Origin: Paenibacillus sp. HWE-109
GTDB taxonomy: Bacteria > Bacillota > Bacilli > Paenibacillales > NBRC-103111
DNA length: 64,000 nt
Assembly (NCBI RefSeq): GCF_022163125.1
Contig: NZ_CP091881.1
Span: 7,676,501-7,740,500 of the forward strand
Direction of reading: 5' to 3'
Part shown: one piece after another, positions 49,997-59,709 of the stretch
How positions within the stretch are numbered: position 1 is the first letter of the stretch
Layout of the letters: each line of letters starts with the position of its first letter
Notes under the pieces: generated by a model
The model's input: only the letters and a program-made list of their open reading frames with translations
The model's database searches: none
What the model was told of the DNA's origin: nothing
Program-made: the position numbers and the translations under genes

Positions 49997-51409
49997 TTAA
50001 ACGCGTTCAACCTTCAACAGGTTAGTCGTACCGGATTTGCCCACTGGCACACCGGCGGAGACAACGGTAAGGTCGCCTTTTTTCACATAGCCAAGTGTTT
50101 CGGCTTGTTGAATAGCGGAGCGGATCATCGCGTCGGTGGACTCGCAGAACTCGCCTAGAACGGGGATAACGCCTTGAACCATACTCAGTTGGCTGATGGC
50201 ATGTTGACTTGCTGTAACCGCGATAATAGGCGCTTGCGGGCGGTATTTGGCAATCATCCGCGCTGTAAAGCCGGTTTCCGTTGGTGTCAGGATAGCTGCA
50301 GCGTTCAACTTGTCGGAAGAAGAGACGACTGCTTGGCAAAGCACCTCGGTGATTTCGTTGTTCGATTGCAGCTGGGCATCGATCAAGGAGCTGCGTTCCA
50401 TGGTCTGTTCGACACGCTCAGCAATTGTCGCCATCATAGTGACGGATTCGATCGGGTATTTCCCGGCAGCCGTTTCGCCGGACAGCATCACTACATCGCT
50501 GCCATCCAGAACGGCATTCGCTACGTCACTCACTTCTGCGCGAGTAGGACGCGGGTTGCGCTGCATGGAATCGAGCATTTGCGTTGCGGTAATAACCGGC
50601 TTGCCAGCGAGGTTGCAAGCGCGAATCATATCCTTCTGCGCAATAGGAACTTCTTCTGTCGGGATCTCTACGCCCAGGTCGCCACGTGCAACCATGATGC
50701 CATCGGATGCTTCCAGAATGGAAGCGAAGTTCGTCATGCCTTCTTCGTTCTCGATCTTCGAAATAATCGGCGTCAAGCCAGCGCCATGCTGCTCCAGAAT
50801 ACCGCGAACCTCACGAACATCGTTGCCGTTGCGGACGAAAGACATCGCGATGATGGAGATGTTTTCTTCGACACCGAATTTAAGATGCATAACATCGCGC
50901 TCAGTAACACCTGGAAGCGATGTGCGTACGCCAGGCAAGTTAACGCCTTTGCGCTGTTTCAGAACGCTTTGATTCAGGACGACGCAAGTCACTTCCGTGC
51001 CTTCAATTTTCTCGACGCGAAGTTCTATGGAACCATCATCGATCAGAACGAGATTGCCTGGCACCACGTCTTGTGGAAGCCCAGGGTAATTGACAGAAAC
51101 GCGGCTGGAATCACCGATAATTTGTTCGGTAGTCAAGACGATACGATCTCCGCTTTGCAAATCGTAGCCGGCATCTTTCAATTGGCCGATGCGAATTTCC
51201 GGACCTTTGATATCCATCAGGATCGGAATAATGACGCCAAGTTCTTGGGCGGCCTGGCGAACACGCTGAATGCGACCGCGATGCTCATCCAAATCGCCAT
51301 GTGCCATATTTAACCGCGCAACGCTCATGCCTGCACGAATCAGTTCTTTCAAAGTGGGGATGGAATCGCAAGCGGGTCCCATGGTGCAAATAATTTTTGT
51401 TTTACGCAT
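49997..51409 (-). CDS. pyk: Pyruvate kinase, short form
   Basis: 470 residues. Converts phosphoenolpyruvate and ADP to pyruvate and ATP. MRKTKIICTMGPACDS, the ISKIENEEGM segment with the catalytic Lys, VARGDLGVEIP and the GKPVITATQML and LSGETAAGKYP motifs are complete. It lacks the extra C-terminal phosphohistidine-like domain that Bacillus and Geobacillus enzymes (about 585 residues) carry. It stands alone rather than next to pfkA, so it may be a second isozyme. Confidence 0.96.
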   Translation of the reverse strand: MRKTKIICTMGPACDSIPTLKELIRAGMSVARLNMAHGDLDEHRGRIQRVRQAAQELGVIIPILMDIKGPEIRIGQLKDAGYDLQSGDRIVLTTEQIIGDSSRVSVNYPGLPQDVVPGNLVLIDDGSIELRVEKIEGTEVTCVVLNQSVLKQRKGVNLPGVRTSLPGVTERDVMHLKFGVEENISIIAMSFVRNGNDVREVRGILEQHGAGLTPIISKIENEEGMTNFASILEASDGIMVARGDLGVEIPTEEVPIAQKDMIRACNLAGKPVITATQMLDSMQRNPRPTRAEVSDVANAVLDGSDVVMLSGETAAGKYPIESVTMMATIAERVEQTMERSSLIDAQLQSNNEITEVLCQAVVSSSDKLNAAAILTPTETGFTARMIAKYRPQAPIIAVTASQHAISQLSMVQGVIPVLGEFCESTDAMIRSAIQQAETLGYVKKGDLTVVSAGVPVGKSGTTNLLKVERV

Positions 51410-51530
51410 TGTGTAGGACTTCCTTTCATCGTGGACGAAACAATTTTGGCTTCATTATATGCCTAATTGAGGTTAGTTTCTATGAAATATAGTATAGTAT
51501 ATGTACTATAGTACAGAATTGGGTGAGTCC

Positions 51531-52313
51531 ATGAAGGTTACCAACTTTACCTATGACAAGAGCAGTCAATGGTATGTAGAAGAGCAGGGAGGCAGCGAGG
51601 ACTGGCTGCTCGTTCTCGTCACGTATGGGCGATGCGTGTATTGGATCAATGAGAAGAAGCAACTGCTGAGCAAAGGGCAATGGCTGCTTATACCGAACCA
51701 TGTTCCCTTTTATGGCAGAAGCGTTCCAACGATGATTCACGAAAAGTATGTGGTGCAGTTCAACGCACAGGCAATGGCGGAATTTTTCCCACTTCTCCAG
51801 ACATCCGAATATACAAGCGCATCTACCAGCAAATATGAACTGATTCTCGACAAGCTGCGCCTCATGCATCTGCAATGGCAAGACAAACAGCCCTATTATC
51901 TCACGCTTTGCGAAGCGCTGCTAAAAGAGCTGTTTGTGTATTTGCACCGGGAGTGGGATCAAGCCGCTGCATCGGTTGGGTCCATTCACCTGGTGGAGCA
52001 GATGAAGGGATACATCCAGAGTCATCACCGAGAGCATGTGACCAAGGATGAATTAGGCGCTTGCATCAGCCGATCTCCGAACTACGCCGCGTCGCTTTTC
52101 CGCAAGGTGACAGGTCAGACGATCAGCGAGTTCGTACACGCGACCAGAATCAAAACAGCGGTCTACATGCTAAGGCATTCTGCCTTAACCGTATCGGAGA
52201 TATCCGAGTTTATCGGATACAATGATCCGTCCTATTTCTATCGTGTATTCAGGCGCTTGACTGGCTTAGTTCCCACGGATTTGGTCTCGGATCGCGAAAC
52301 GATTCGCAAATAA
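51531..52313 (+). CDS. AraC-family transcriptional regulator with cupin-like sensor domain
   Basis: 260 residues from ATG 51531 (GGGTGAG upstream). The N-terminal 140 residues are beta-rich (GRCVYWINEKKQLLSKGQWLLIPNHVPFYG), as in AraC-type cupin sensors of sugars. The C-terminal two helix-turn-helix motifs are HVTKDELGACISRSPNYAASLFRKVTG and LTVSEISEFIGYNDPSYFYRVFRRLTG. Convergent with the DUF3105 gene and divergent from pyk. Probably regulates carbohydrate use; target not visible. Confidence 0.9.
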   Translation: MKVTNFTYDKSSQWYVEEQGGSEDWLLVLVTYGRCVYWINEKKQLLSKGQWLLIPNHVPFYGRSVPTMIHEKYVVQFNAQAMAEFFPLLQTSEYTSASTSKYELILDKLRLMHLQWQDKQPYYLTLCEALLKELFVYLHREWDQAAASVGSIHLVEQMKGYIQSHHREHVTKDELGACISRSPNYAASLFRKVTGQTISEFVHATRIKTAVYMLRHSALTVSEISEFIGYNDPSYFYRVFRRLTGLVPTDLVSDRETIRK

Positions 52314-52317
52314 ATGG

Positions 52318-53049
52318 TTACATCGTTCCGCCGCCGCGGCGCACTTCAGAAGGAATTTGTTCAGGCCCTTTATCTATATTCTGATAGATGAATGTGCCTA
52401 CACTGGCTTCATCGTATTTATCGAGCTGCATCGTTTTGGTCCAAGCGGTTACAACGACTTCCTTATCGCTAGGCACATCGGGATTGGGAACAGCGAGAAT
52501 GCCAGCGCCAGCCTTTTTAAAATGAGTCAAATATTCCAATTGGTCAAGCAGCGCCTGAGGAGCATCCGGATGGTAATGGATAATAATATCACCATGCTCC
52601 AGATTATGAACCAGCTTCTCATATCCGGGTCTTTCTTTATAAAAGCCGAACTTCAGATCGTGCGGACTGTGCGTCCCGGAAGTCGGAATTTTCATTTCAT
52701 AAGTCAACATACCTTCATCGTGTCCGCGCCCGTAATCTTTATCCGTAGTGACTTGAATCGGGGCATTGTAGTTTAATTTCTCGACGCTGTACTTGCTGGA
52801 AGAGCGCTGAATCAAGGAGGTTCCTACGCATATAATAGCAATAATAACGAGCGTGTGAGAGATCGTCAGCAGGGTCCTGCGCTTTTTGTTTTGCGCCTGT
52901 TTCTCGGCTTTTTTTAAGCGGCTTGTATTGGCTTTGTGGGCTTTCGCAGCTAGCAAGTAGCCGATAATGGCAGCAACAAAAAAAGCCAAGCCTATATAAA
53001 GCAAAATAGCAATAGCATCCGTGCCTGTTGATATGTTTGAATGATCCAT
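52318..53049 (-). CDS. DUF3105 family membrane-anchored protein
   Basis: 243 residues from ATG 53049 (AAAGGAG upstream). Two membrane segments (IAILLYIGLAFFVAAIIGYLLAA and LLTISHTLVIIAIICVGTSLI) flank a basic, coiled cytoplasmic stretch. The extracellular C-terminal domain is DUF3105-like: YEMKIPTSGTHSP, HNLEHGDIIIHY and VVVTAWTKTMQLD, with conserved His residues. No enzymatic function is established. Stop lies 5 nt from the convergent AraC gene end, with no terminator between. Confidence 0.8.
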   Translation of the reverse strand: MDHSNISTGTDAIAILLYIGLAFFVAAIIGYLLAAKAHKANTSRLKKAEKQAQNKKRRTLLTISHTLVIIAIICVGTSLIQRSSSKYSVEKLNYNAPIQVTTDKDYGRGHDEGMLTYEMKIPTSGTHSPHDLKFGFYKERPGYEKLVHNLEHGDIIIHYHPDAPQALLDQLEYLTHFKKAGAGILAVPNPDVPSDKEVVVTAWTKTMQLDKYDEASVGTFIYQNIDKGPEQIPSEVRRGGGTM

Positions 53050-53259
53050 AGATATGATCTCCTTTGCAAATAAAATAAGTAGTATAGATGAAACCAATCA
53101 ACACTACATATTGTAGTTTTAAAGGGGGTGGGAAGTCAAATCTTGCCCATAGTTAAGTTTTTACAGGCGGTCTATTTGGAAAAAAGAGGATTTCGCGGCC
53201 CTTTTGTTGAATACTGCGATTCATGTCTATTTATGTAGAAAAAAGGGGAGAAAGCGAAA

Positions 53260-54705
53260 GTGTCGGAACAGAAATTAGAGCTTCATAGAAGAAATGGATT
53301 GATGGTTAAGCTATTATGGGGCTGTTTAGTTTTGGGTCTTGCAGCCGCTTACAGATCACCGGATTTAATTATGATTCTACTGGCTTATGGGGCACCGATT
53401 GCGTTGATTTGTACCTTGCTGGTGTGGAAAAAAATCTGGGTACCCTACACGATGTATGTCATTGCTATTGGGTTTAATGTCATTTCCTATTTCTTCATGG
53501 CCAATGATCCTGCTCTATCCAGCATCCTTATTTTGTACCTCGGACTTACGCTCGTTTCCTTGTATATGAACTTTCGGCCACTGATACTTAATGGCGTAAT
53601 CGGTCTTATCAATTTGAATTATTTCTGTTCAACCCTTCCGGGCAGTGTCGATCTGATTGCGATTAATGTTTTCTATGTCTTGACCATCATTACACTTATT
53701 GGGCAGGGGCAAATCGGAACGCGGATGCTGGCTAATGTAGCTAAGAGTGTAAGGGAGTCGGAGCTTGCGCGGGTTAAGACGGAAGAGGTTTTAACAGGCG
53801 TTCGCAAAACGACGGAAGTGCTTGGCACATCAAGCCAAACACTGCAGGAGAATGCCTCGGTGACAGGCCGAATCACTGAAGAAGTCGTAGCTGCTTTCCA
53901 AGAAATCTCTATCGGTATCGACTCCCAAGCGACCAGTATCACGGACATTACATCGGCCATTCAAGATGTGAATGAGACGGTTGAACAGACGTCTTCCGCT
54001 TCCAACACGATGAGCAGCAGATCCCGGGATACGGCGAAAATGACGAATGAAGGCAAGAGTCAAATGGAAGATTTAGCGCTCAAAATCAAGGATATTACTG
54101 AAATAGTGACGGAAACATCGGACATCATGAATGAAGTCAACGAAGAAAATGTGAAAATCGGAAATATCGTAACGACCATTGCCGAAATAGCGAATCAAAC
54201 GAACCTGCTGTCGTTGAATGCATCGATTGAGGCTGCGCGAGCTGGGGAACATGGACAAGGATTCTCGGTAGTCGCCAATGAAATTCGTAAGTTGGCACAG
54301 AATGCGCATATGGCATCAACGGATATTTCGGAAATTCTGGGCTCTATTCAGAATAAAGTGGAGTCAGCGGTTGCGAAGGTTGCTATCGGCAAAACAGCTG
54401 TAGAATCAGGCAAAAAGTCAGCAGAAAGCGTGGATCAACTCTTCGAAGTCATCCATAGAAATACGGCTGAGGTAATGGAACAAGCCGAGAATTTGCAGCA
54501 GATGAACAATCTTTTGCACAGTTCATCGCAGCGCGTAGCTGAGGAGATGACGTCCGTCGCGGCGATTACCCAGCAATCTGCAGCTTCGGTTGAACAGGTT
54601 TTGGCCAGTGCGGAAGTCCAACAGAAACGCGTTGAGGATATTGTAGATAGCATCCGCCAATTGAACGGGCTCACGCATGACCTGCAGCATTTGATAGAGA
54701 AATAA
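53260..54705 (+). CDS. Methyl-accepting chemotaxis protein
   Basis: 481 residues from GTG 53260 (AAAGGGGAG 9 nt upstream). Five or six membrane segments in the first 150 residues with no large extracellular sensor domain, so it may sense an intramembrane or energetic signal. No HAMP domain is obvious. The cytoplasmic coiled-coil signalling domain has the highly conserved hairpin IANQTNLLSLNASIEAARAG followed by GFSVVANEIRKLA, which contacts CheA and CheW. Helical methylation regions flank it. Confidence 0.92.
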   Translation: MSEQKLELHRRNGLMVKLLWGCLVLGLAAAYRSPDLIMILLAYGAPIALICTLLVWKKIWVPYTMYVIAIGFNVISYFFMANDPALSSILILYLGLTLVSLYMNFRPLILNGVIGLINLNYFCSTLPGSVDLIAINVFYVLTIITLIGQGQIGTRMLANVAKSVRESELARVKTEEVLTGVRKTTEVLGTSSQTLQENASVTGRITEEVVAAFQEISIGIDSQATSITDITSAIQDVNETVEQTSSASNTMSSRSRDTAKMTNEGKSQMEDLALKIKDITEIVTETSDIMNEVNEENVKIGNIVTTIAEIANQTNLLSLNASIEAARAGEHGQGFSVVANEIRKLAQNAHMASTDISEILGSIQNKVESAVAKVAIGKTAVESGKKSAESVDQLFEVIHRNTAEVMEQAENLQQMNNLLHSSSQRVAEEMTSVAAITQQSAASVEQVLASAEVQQKRVEDIVDSIRQLNGLTHDLQHLIEK

Positions 54706-54767
54706 GAGGTTCCAAAAAAAGGATTGCCAAACAGCAGGCAATCAGCTACAGTTAAGCCAAATGAATA

Positions 54768-54858
54768 GCAACACGGGTGCTTGATGAAGTCAGGCTGAGA
54801 TAGTGGCCCTATGCCACTGACCGTTAATCTGATCTGGATAATGCCAGCGTAGAGAATG
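54768..54858 (+). promoter_or_regulatory. TPP riboswitch (THI element)
   Basis: The conserved parts are all present and in order: CACGGGTGC, the GGCTGAGA box, GACCGTT, AATCTGATCTGGATAATGCCAGCGTAG. It binds thiamine pyrophosphate and should shut off the ykoE-ykoD-ykoC operon when thiamine is plentiful. Confidence 0.97.
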
Positions 54859-54885
54859 AAGTGCCTTTCCTAGCACTAAGTTTAT

Positions 54886-54913
54886 GCCTGCCGGTATTCG
54901 GTGGGCTTTTTTT
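54886..54913 (+). terminator. Expression platform terminator of the TPP riboswitch
   Basis: An 8-bp stem with two G-U pairs (54886-54893 with 54899-54906), then seven Ts (54907-54913). Confidence 0.85.
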
Positions 54914-54970
54914 ACGTGTTCGCCTATCTCATTTACCAAAAACGTTCCAAGAAAAGGAGTCGAAAATCAG

Positions 54971-55567
54971 ATGGCGCAAAAAGCAACAGCAAGCAAGGGG
55001 TTAAAATTAACCGATATTCTGATCACAATCGTGATCGCAGCGGTATTTGGGGTTATTTATCGCATTTGGGGGCCAGTGTACGATATGTTAAAGCCCATAG
55101 GGCTGCACGCTGACCAGCTCGGTTATGGCATGTGGTTTATGGCAGCGACCTTCGCTTTCCTCGTCATTCGCAAACCGGGGGTTGCCCTGCTGGCTGAACT
55201 CGCGGCGGCAACTATTGAAGCGTTGTTTGGCGGGTCATGGGGCCCAGCTACGCTTGTTTATGGTATTTTGCAGGGATTGGGAGCGGAACTTATCTTTGCA
55301 CTCTTCCTATATCGTCGTGTGAACGTTGGCGTGACGGTTCTGGCAGCTATCGCATCCGCGGTGTTGTCTCTGTTCATTGACAGCTATTATGGGTATATTG
55401 ATCAACTGACGTTCTGGAATTATTGCTTGTTTATTGGACTGCGTCTCTTGGGAAGCGCCTTGATTGCAGGCGTATTCGCTTACTATTTGGCAAGTGCGTT
55501 AGGACGCACAGGAGTACTGAATCTGATTCGACCTGTTTCGAAGAAAGATTACGACGTACTGGGGTAA
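54971..55567 (+). CDS. ykoE: ECF transporter S component for thiamine precursor (YkoE)
   Basis: 198 residues from ATG 54971; earlier in-frame codons lie inside the riboswitch terminator. Five or six membrane segments. ITIVIAAVFGVIYRIWGPVYD, the GYGMWFMAATFAFLVIRKPGVALLAELAAATIEALFGG stretch and YYGYIDQLTFWNYCLF match YkoE, the substrate-binding subunit of a dedicated thiamine/hydroxymethylpyrimidine ECF transporter. First gene behind the TPP riboswitch; ykoD starts 5 nt after its stop. Confidence 0.95.
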   Translation: MAQKATASKGLKLTDILITIVIAAVFGVIYRIWGPVYDMLKPIGLHADQLGYGMWFMAATFAFLVIRKPGVALLAELAAATIEALFGGSWGPATLVYGILQGLGAELIFALFLYRRVNVGVTVLAAIASAVLSLFIDSYYGYIDQLTFWNYCLFIGLRLLGSALIAGVFAYYLASALGRTGVLNLIRPVSKKDYDVLG

Positions 55568-55571
55568 TGCG

Positions 55572-57050
55572 ATGAGTGAGCGAATAGGAGTTACCAATCT
55601 TAGGCTAAAATATCCCGGAGAAGACGCCCCCCTGTTATTTCAGGGGGTTTCCTTTTCTATTGAGCCAGGGGAAAAAGTGCTGCTGCTGGGGCCAAGCGGT
55701 TCAGGCAAATCAACACTGCTTCAAGTGCTCAGCGGGATTGTCCCTGATATTATCGAAATCCCGCTGAAAGCGGAAGAAATTCGCACACCGACCAGATGGG
55801 GGTATGTTTTTCAAGACCCGGATACCCAGTTCTGCATGCCGTATGTGGATGAGGAAATTGCTTTTGTACTGGAAAATTTGCAAGTGCCGCGCGAAGAAAT
55901 GCCTGCAAGGATCGCCTACTATCTCCAGTTAGTGGGGCTGGATCTGGCGGATACGCATACGTTAATCGGTCAGTTGTCCCAAGGGATGAAGCAGCGGCTG
56001 GCGATAGCGAGTGTGCTTGCGTTGGAGCCTGAGGTGCTGTTCTTGGATGAGCCGACCGCGCTTCTCGATGAGGAAGGGACCCGGCAAGTATGGGACACTA
56101 TCCGCGAGATCAGCTCCGATAAGACACTGGTGATCGTGGAGCATAAAATCAGCGGAATGCTCGATCTGATTGATCGCATCATCGTGATGGCTCCAAATGG
56201 AGAGCTATTGGCGGATGGTCCTCCGCAGCAAATATTCCAGGCATATAGGAAACAGATTGCGGAATACGGCATTTGGTATCCAGGTGTCTGGGATGATTAT
56301 GAACAAGCGAATGGGGGATGGGGCGCGGGCAGATCTGTAAGAACAGATGCGCAGAGCCTGCAGCCTGTCATGATCTTCCGTAATTTCGCCGGGCTTCGCG
56401 GCGGGCAGGTTAAGACCTCTGTGGATAACTTACAGGTGTATCCTGGCGATTGGATTGCCGTGATCGGCGCCAATGGCGCTGGCAAAAGCTCGCTGCTGCT
56501 AGCCATCATGCGGTTGCTCAAGACCCGTGGCGAGTGCTGGGTCGAGGGGGTTAAGGGCAGCCGAATCGAACAGCTAGCTGAGCAGATCGGCTTCGTGTTT
56601 CAGAATCCGGAATTTCAATTCGTGACGAATTCGGTGGAGGAAGAGCTGAGCTACTCCTTGCCGGAGGCAGAGCAGCCGGCTGAAGGCCAGAGCGCATCTA
56701 TAGAAGCGATGCTCAGGGATTACGACCTGCTCGCGCTGCGCAAGCGGCATCCGTTCCAGCTCTCGATGGGCCAGAAGCGCAGGCTTAGCGTGGCGTCCGC
56801 GATGGTGCGCGGACCCCGCATCCTGCTGCTGGATGAGCCCACCTTCGGGCTCGATGCGCACGGTACGATGCGCATGCTGCAGCAGCTGGAACGGCTGCGC
56901 GCGGACGGTACGGTGATCGTCATGGTCACGCACGATCCGCAGATCGTAGAGCGCTGGGCGTCCCGCGTCTGGGAAGTTAAGGCTGGCTGCGTAAACGAGA
57001 AGCCAGCCAGGAAGGAGCTCCGGTCCTATGCAGCTAACCTTCGCATATAG
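55572..57050 (+). CDS. ykoD: ECF transporter duplicated ATPase (YkoD)
   Basis: 492 residues with two ABC domains. First: Walker A GPSGSGKST, signature LSQGMKQRLAIASVLAL, Walker B VLFLDEPT. Second (from about residue 265): GANGAGKSS, LSMGQKRRLSVASAMV, ILLLDEPTFGLD, and VTHDPQ. Fused EcfA-type ATPase that powers uptake through YkoE and YkoC. Overlaps ykoC by 23 nt, so the two are coupled. Confidence 0.95.
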   Translation: MSERIGVTNLRLKYPGEDAPLLFQGVSFSIEPGEKVLLLGPSGSGKSTLLQVLSGIVPDIIEIPLKAEEIRTPTRWGYVFQDPDTQFCMPYVDEEIAFVLENLQVPREEMPARIAYYLQLVGLDLADTHTLIGQLSQGMKQRLAIASVLALEPEVLFLDEPTALLDEEGTRQVWDTIREISSDKTLVIVEHKISGMLDLIDRIIVMAPNGELLADGPPQQIFQAYRKQIAEYGIWYPGVWDDYEQANGGWGAGRSVRTDAQSLQPVMIFRNFAGLRGGQVKTSVDNLQVYPGDWIAVIGANGAGKSSLLLAIMRLLKTRGECWVEGVKGSRIEQLAEQIGFVFQNPEFQFVTNSVEEELSYSLPEAEQPAEGQSASIEAMLRDYDLLALRKRHPFQLSMGQKRRLSVASAMVRGPRILLLDEPTFGLDAHGTMRMLQQLERLRADGTVIVMVTHDPQIVERWASRVWEVKAGCVNEKPARKELRSYAANLRI

Positions 57051-57825
57051 AGAAACCTGGCTTCACCGGGTCAATCCCGGCGTGAAGCTTGTTCTGTCCA
57101 TCCTTCTGTTTATTGTGGTTGTATTCACCCACAACTTGAATACGATGATGTACCTGACTTTAGGTGCATTGCTGCCGTTGGTGTTGTTCTCCGGCCACCC
57201 CGTTAAGCGGCTGCTGCTGTATGCTTCACCGTTTCTGCTTATTTTCGTATCCTCAGCTATGGGCATGATGATGTTCGGAAACGGAGAGACGCTATGGTTT
57301 CAGTGGGGCTTCATTCGCATCACAGAAGAAAGCTTCTACCGCGGCATTCACCTTGGTTTTCGAGGGACACAAGTCGCTGCCGTTGGCCTGCTTTTTAGTT
57401 TAACGACTCGGCCAGTCGCCTTATTTTATGCCATGATGCAGCAATGGAAGGTGGCGCCGAAATATGCGTACAGCTTCCTCGCCGCGATGCGGATGCTGCC
57501 GCAAATGCTCGAGGAGTTGCAAACGCTTCGCCATGCGCTGAAAGTGAGAGGGCGGCCAAAGAAGCGCAGCCCGCTCACCGCATGGTACGCGACGCTGCGG
57601 ATGTATACGATCCCATTGCTGGCTCAGAGCATTCGCCGTGCTCATCGGACTGCGGTCGCGATGGAAGCGAAGCGCTTCTCCACCTCAAAGAAGAGGACGT
57701 ATTATTACCGCGTATCCTACTCTTTGGCAGACTTCTATTATGTGATTTATTGGATTCTAATTGTCGTAATTGCCCATTGGGCGGGTACTGTTTGGCCCAT
57801 TGTTAATGCCATAGATGTCAGATAG
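57028..57825 (+). CDS. ykoC: ECF transporter T component (YkoC)
   Basis: 265 residues, CbiQ/EcfT-like. Several membrane segments, then a cytoplasmic helix pair with the coupling motif seen in EcfT: LRHALKVRGRPKK and the second A-R-x-like segment AVAMEAKRFST, which contact the two ATPase domains. Last gene of the riboswitch operon, followed by a terminator. Start ATG 57028 lies within ykoD after AAGGAGC. Confidence 0.95.
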   Translation: MQLTFAYRETWLHRVNPGVKLVLSILLFIVVVFTHNLNTMMYLTLGALLPLVLFSGHPVKRLLLYASPFLLIFVSSAMGMMMFGNGETLWFQWGFIRITEESFYRGIHLGFRGTQVAAVGLLFSLTTRPVALFYAMMQQWKVAPKYAYSFLAAMRMLPQMLEELQTLRHALKVRGRPKKRSPLTAWYATLRMYTIPLLAQSIRRAHRTAVAMEAKRFSTSKKRTYYYRVSYSLADFYYVIYWILIVVIAHWAGTVWPIVNAIDVR

Positions 57826-57829
57826 ACGA

Positions 57830-57868
57830 AAAAAACCTCAACTCCACGAGTGGAATTGAGGTTTTTTT
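57830..57868. terminator. Bidirectional terminator after ykoC
   Basis: A 13-bp outer stem (57830-57842 with 57856-57868) plus an inner TCCA/TGGA pair, with A7 and T7 in the arms. Confidence 0.92.
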
Positions 57869-57876
57869 CACTTTGA

Positions 57877-59496
57877 TTAATGCTTGAGATTCACATAGCT
57901 GGTAACTTTTTGGCCGGATGCTGTGACAGCTGTCAATTCGAAATAAGTCACATTCCCAACGACATGCACACTGCCATCGGTCACGGTTACAGTGCCTACA
58001 GCCCCGTCAGCCGCGTTGCCTTTGACATCGTTCGTGATGAAAAGAGTGCCAAGTGCAAAGTTGTATTTAGGGATTTCACTGTTTTTATAAGTAATGCCAT
58101 AGTTATCGGTAATGGAGAGATCCATCGCGGTGTAGGCATCAAAAGTTGTTTCGTAGTTGCTGCCTACAAGCGCCAACGTCTTATCAATGGTCGTTGTGCC
58201 AGCTTTGATTTCTTTGGCTGTAATCGAATCTTTAGTCACAGTCACGGTAACATGAAGCTGTTTGGCATCGCCATTTCCGATTTGGACCAAGACACTAACG
58301 TCTGCAGTTCCAACTTTATTGCCAAGGACATAGCCGCGATGCGTGGTTGCGTTCAGACCTGTTTTAACAATGCTTGGATCCGAAGAATGAATGGATTGAA
58401 TAATACCAGGAACTGCAACCGTATCTCCGCTAGCATCTTTTACTTTGATTTCAATTTCTTTGGCAAATTTACTGAGCGTTGGGTCTTCAGCTGTCGCTTT
58501 ATCAGCAAGACCGTTAGAACCCGTTGCAGCAGCTGTCAGTCCGCTGTCAAGAACAGCAGCAAGTGTGTAGGTGCCAACAATTGAAATGTTGCCCGAATCG
58601 CTAGGGGCTGCAGCTACTTTGAAGCTAGCTGTGCCTGTTTGGATAGCGGAAGCATCAAGGCCGCCAAGCGTTACTGTGTAGTCACCGGCAGCAAGCGCCA
58701 AATCTGCCGTCAGGGTGACGGATTGCGCATCAGTGGACCATACGGCTTTGGTTGGGACAACGGTCGTGCCATTTTTCAAAACGAGTGTCGCTTTCGTCGT
58801 ATCTACACTGCGGTTGAGCGTTACTTGAACGCTTTTGGTATCGGAAGCAGCCGCGGCTTTAGTGATGGAAACAAGGTTTTGCTTGTCGAAAGCTTGCTGA
58901 GCTGTGTATGAGCTCTGAACGAGATCAGCGCGAATAGCCAACTGCTCGCCAGTTTTGCCAGCAGGATGAATGCCGAGATCTGACGCTTGTTTCACAGCAT
59001 CCGAATACCAAGGTGAACCCGTTGTGCTGACTTTTTTGCCTAAACCTTTGAGCAGCAGCGTATCCAGTTGACCTGTTGTTACCGAATCACCGGGTACGAA
59101 TGTTGTGTCAGTCACACCATCAATAAGACCTGCTTTTTTAGCGGCTTCAATGTAAGGAATCGCCCATCCGTTTGCGGCATCATTCGCATGAACGTCGGAG
59201 AAGCTGGATACCTTAACCGTAGGATCAACTTTGATGTCATAGATAAGAGTGGCTACTTTAGCAAATTGTGCCCGAGTCATATTTTGATTGATGCCGAAAG
59301 AGTTGTCCGAAACGCCATCGAAAATGCCTTCTACCAACATGGCATCAATTTTGGCTTTCAATGCAGCATCAGTATTGGACAAGTCAGTGAAATCAGCGCT
59401 TGTTTTCGCCGCAGCAGCAGCTGGATTAGAAAGTGTTGCAGAAGCAAATAGAGAGAAAGCCATTGCGGCCGTCGCGATCATAGTCAGTTTTTTCAT
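57877..59496 (-). CDS. SLH-domain surface protein with Ig-like domains
   Basis: 539 residues from ATG 59496 (AGGAGG 5-6 nt upstream). A signal peptide (ending AAAA, about residue 27) is followed by SLH motifs at the N-terminus (about 30-200; KIDAMLVEGIFDGVSDNSFGINQNMTRAQFAKV, AIPYIEAAKKAGLIDGVTDTTFVPGDSVT). The rest has beta-rich Big-like domains (about 205-300, 310-420, 430-539). SLH at the N-terminus is the arrangement of S-layer proteins, so this may be a main S-layer component. Opposite in order to the other two SLH proteins. Confidence 0.9.
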   Translation of the reverse strand: MKKLTMIATAAMAFSLFASATLSNPAAAAAKTSADFTDLSNTDAALKAKIDAMLVEGIFDGVSDNSFGINQNMTRAQFAKVATLIYDIKVDPTVKVSSFSDVHANDAANGWAIPYIEAAKKAGLIDGVTDTTFVPGDSVTTGQLDTLLLKGLGKKVSTTGSPWYSDAVKQASDLGIHPAGKTGEQLAIRADLVQSSYTAQQAFDKQNLVSITKAAAASDTKSVQVTLNRSVDTTKATLVLKNGTTVVPTKAVWSTDAQSVTLTADLALAAGDYTVTLGGLDASAIQTGTASFKVAAAPSDSGNISIVGTYTLAAVLDSGLTAAATGSNGLADKATAEDPTLSKFAKEIEIKVKDASGDTVAVPGIIQSIHSSDPSIVKTGLNATTHRGYVLGNKVGTADVSVLVQIGNGDAKQLHVTVTVTKDSITAKEIKAGTTTIDKTLALVGSNYETTFDAYTAMDLSITDNYGITYKNSEIPKYNFALGTLFITNDVKGNAADGAVGTVTVTDGSVHVVGNVTYFELTAVTASGQKVTSYVNLKH

Positions 59497-59709
59497 AGTA
59501 CCTCCTGAAGTTGAATGCATTTTTGAATCTAGCAAACTATCGAGCGTGTTCTGTTGCTATAACTATACCTTGCACGATAGAGTACGTCATTGTCAAATTC
59601 TTGGCAATCTACATAGGAGAGTGCCAGCGACAAGCTGCACTGGTTGCTAAAAATATGCTGGAAAACGTAAAGCAAGCTATGCTATACTCTACAAACAGGA
59701 GATGATCAG

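Noticed and set aside
50174..51313. 379-codon plus-strand frame opposite pyk
   Set aside because: Its His/Asn-rich composition is that of an antisense frame of a conserved gene; pyk on the minus strand has all motifs.
54722..54743. Terminator of the chemoreceptor gene
   Set aside because: GATTGCC/GGCAATC hairpin has its T-run on the minus strand only, and no minus-strand gene ends here, so its role is unclear.
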